A DNA stretch of 64,000 nucleotides. Source: Macrosoma leucophasiata. Taxonomy: Eukaryota; Arthropoda; Insecta; Lepidoptera; Hedylidae. The position numbers and the translations under genes were made by a program. The stretch covers positions 6,483,001 to 6,547,000 of the forward strand of contig JAWQUS010000020.1 of assembly GCA_036365455.1 (NCBI GenBank). Direction: 5' to 3'. Below, piece after piece: positions 63,265 through 64,000 of this stretch. The number at the start of each line of letters is the position of its first letter. Positions within the stretch are counted from its first letter, which is position 1. The notes beneath the pieces were generated by a model, which saw nothing but the letters and a program-made list of their open reading frames with translations, was not told the origin of the DNA and made no database searches.

Positions 63265-63390
63265 CTTTACAAGAATAATGTGACATTTCATATAGAACGA
63301 TTTAGATGAAATGTCACGTTATTCTTGTAGGAATAATGTTGCATTTCATAAAGAACGATTTAGATTAAATGTCACATTATTCTTGTAAAG
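63265..63390. repeat. Nested double hairpin (foldback)
   Basis: Outer arms CTTTACAAGAATAATGTGACATTT (63265-63288) and 63367-63390 are perfect 24-bp reverse complements. Between them the same module occurs inverted and then direct (AAATGTCACGTTATTCTTGT, GAATAATGTTGCATTTCAT). The loop GAACGATTTAGAT occurs twice. Alternative pairings would give either one long or two tandem hairpins. Confidence 0.88.
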
Positions 63391-63503
63391 AGGCGAAATG
63401 TTGTCTAATTTTAGGGAAATTAGCATTCACTTACAACATTGTTCTACAATAAAAACGTCCCTGGCCCAAAAATAAGCAAAAATCGAAAGATACTGAAATG
63501 TTT

Positions 63504-63775
63504 GTCTGAATGTCGAATGAGCGAATGACTAAACAGATATACAATGCGAATGTGGATGGTTGCAGAGGCCCAGGAAGACCAAGACTGACCTACCATGACC
63601 AAATAGGTCGAGTTCTGTCTGATGGTGGGATCAAAAGTCTTAGGAATCGGCGTGCATGTATGAAGAGAATGATGAAAGTAGACGAGGCACGAGAGGTTTG
63701 TCAGAACCGGGATATCTGGCGCTCTACACTCTCTGCCTACCCCGTTAGGGACCTGGCGTGAAGATACATACATAC
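63504..63775 (+). mobile_element. RTE-type LINE 3' end, young, 14-bp TSD
   Basis: 272 bp flanked by perfect ATACTGAAATGTTT at 63490-63503 and 63776-63789. It encodes the last ~80 residues of the ORF (MSNERMTKQIYN..., GPGRPRLTYHDQ) in frame to the stop, then GACCTGGCGTGAAG and a tail of ATAC units. It is almost identical to the end of the 54212 element. Confidence 0.93.
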
Positions 63776-63789
63776 ATACTGAAATGTTT

Positions 63790-64000
63790 AAAAGTTACTA
63801 TCCATACATTAAAAACAATTATTTGATTTCATAACAATTTAAGCGCAAGTGGTGCGCTGGTTGTCTGTCCTCTTTCAATAAAAAAACATTGATGGCAAAA
63901 GTGTGTACTCAGTTAATTGATAATACAGCCATTTCAGCTATGTTCGATATTTTGTCATATGCTGGACTACTTGGACTAGTACGAGATAATCAGACCACTG
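63790..64000. other. Non-coding DNA to window end
   Basis: Nothing recognised. Confidence 0.4.

Noticed and set aside
1..64000. LTR retrotransposon or endogenous virus
   Set aside because: No protease/integrase/gag or env-like frames, no long direct terminal repeats and no primer-binding site were seen.

Overview
This is nuclear DNA of an insect, almost certainly a moth or butterfly (Lepidoptera). The sequence is AT-rich and contains no recognisable host gene. It does contain several interspersed repeats typical of Lepidoptera: Helitron ends with the 'cgcgacttcgtccgcgtg...cagctagt' signature, the 'gggttccgtacc...gagtccgactcgcacttggccg' repeat, RTE-type LINEs, a CR1/Jockey-type LINE whose ORF1 carries a baculovirus-FP25-like domain, and tRNA-derived SINEs. 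The window is best read as intergenic or intronic DNA filled by transposons of different ages, many nested in one another. I recognise these families from memory of lepidopteran genomes; no database was searched.

Layout. 1-5.7 kb: non-coding DNA with a foldback element, a Helitron-like piece, a tRNA-SINE, an RTE tail and copies of a poly(A) retroposon that I call family A. 5.7-10.1 kb: the centrepiece, a 5'-truncated but otherwise open CR1/Jockey-type LINE (partial ORF1; ORF2 of 1003 codons with endonuclease and reverse transcriptase motifs; a CA microsatellite in its 3' UTR). 10-32.5 kb: many family A copies (some inside each other or inside MITEs), Helitron fragments, SINEs, a long-TIR DNA element and a hAT MITE. 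32.7-35.1 kb: a decayed reverse-strand LINE. 35-41 kb: more family A. 41.2-43.2 kb: a frameshifted RTE LINE with target-site duplications (TSDs). 43-54 kb: mostly unique AT-rich DNA with foldbacks, family A and Helitron pieces. 54.2-55.3 kb: a young RTE insertion flanked by an 11-bp TSD. 55-64 kb: family A copies, a hAT MITE, a decayed transposase-like HTH fragment, a hairpin cluster and a second young RTE insertion with a 14-bp TSD.

Family A dominates: more than 30 full or partial copies, about 290 bp when full length, each with a 5' end that can fold, no terminal inverted repeats and an A-rich tail. It falls into two subfamilies. Two copies carry inverted 5' ends inside short TSDs, as expected of LINE-machinery (twin-priming-like) insertion. 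The other observation I find most interesting is in the large LINE: ORF1 ends in TGA followed by CTA, and the frame then stays open for 126 codons until it overlaps the ORF2 start, which suggests stop-codon readthrough and translational coupling.

Limits: repeat boundaries are judged by eye and are good to a few bases only where a TSD is quoted. Unique stretches were read but not compared with any genome.
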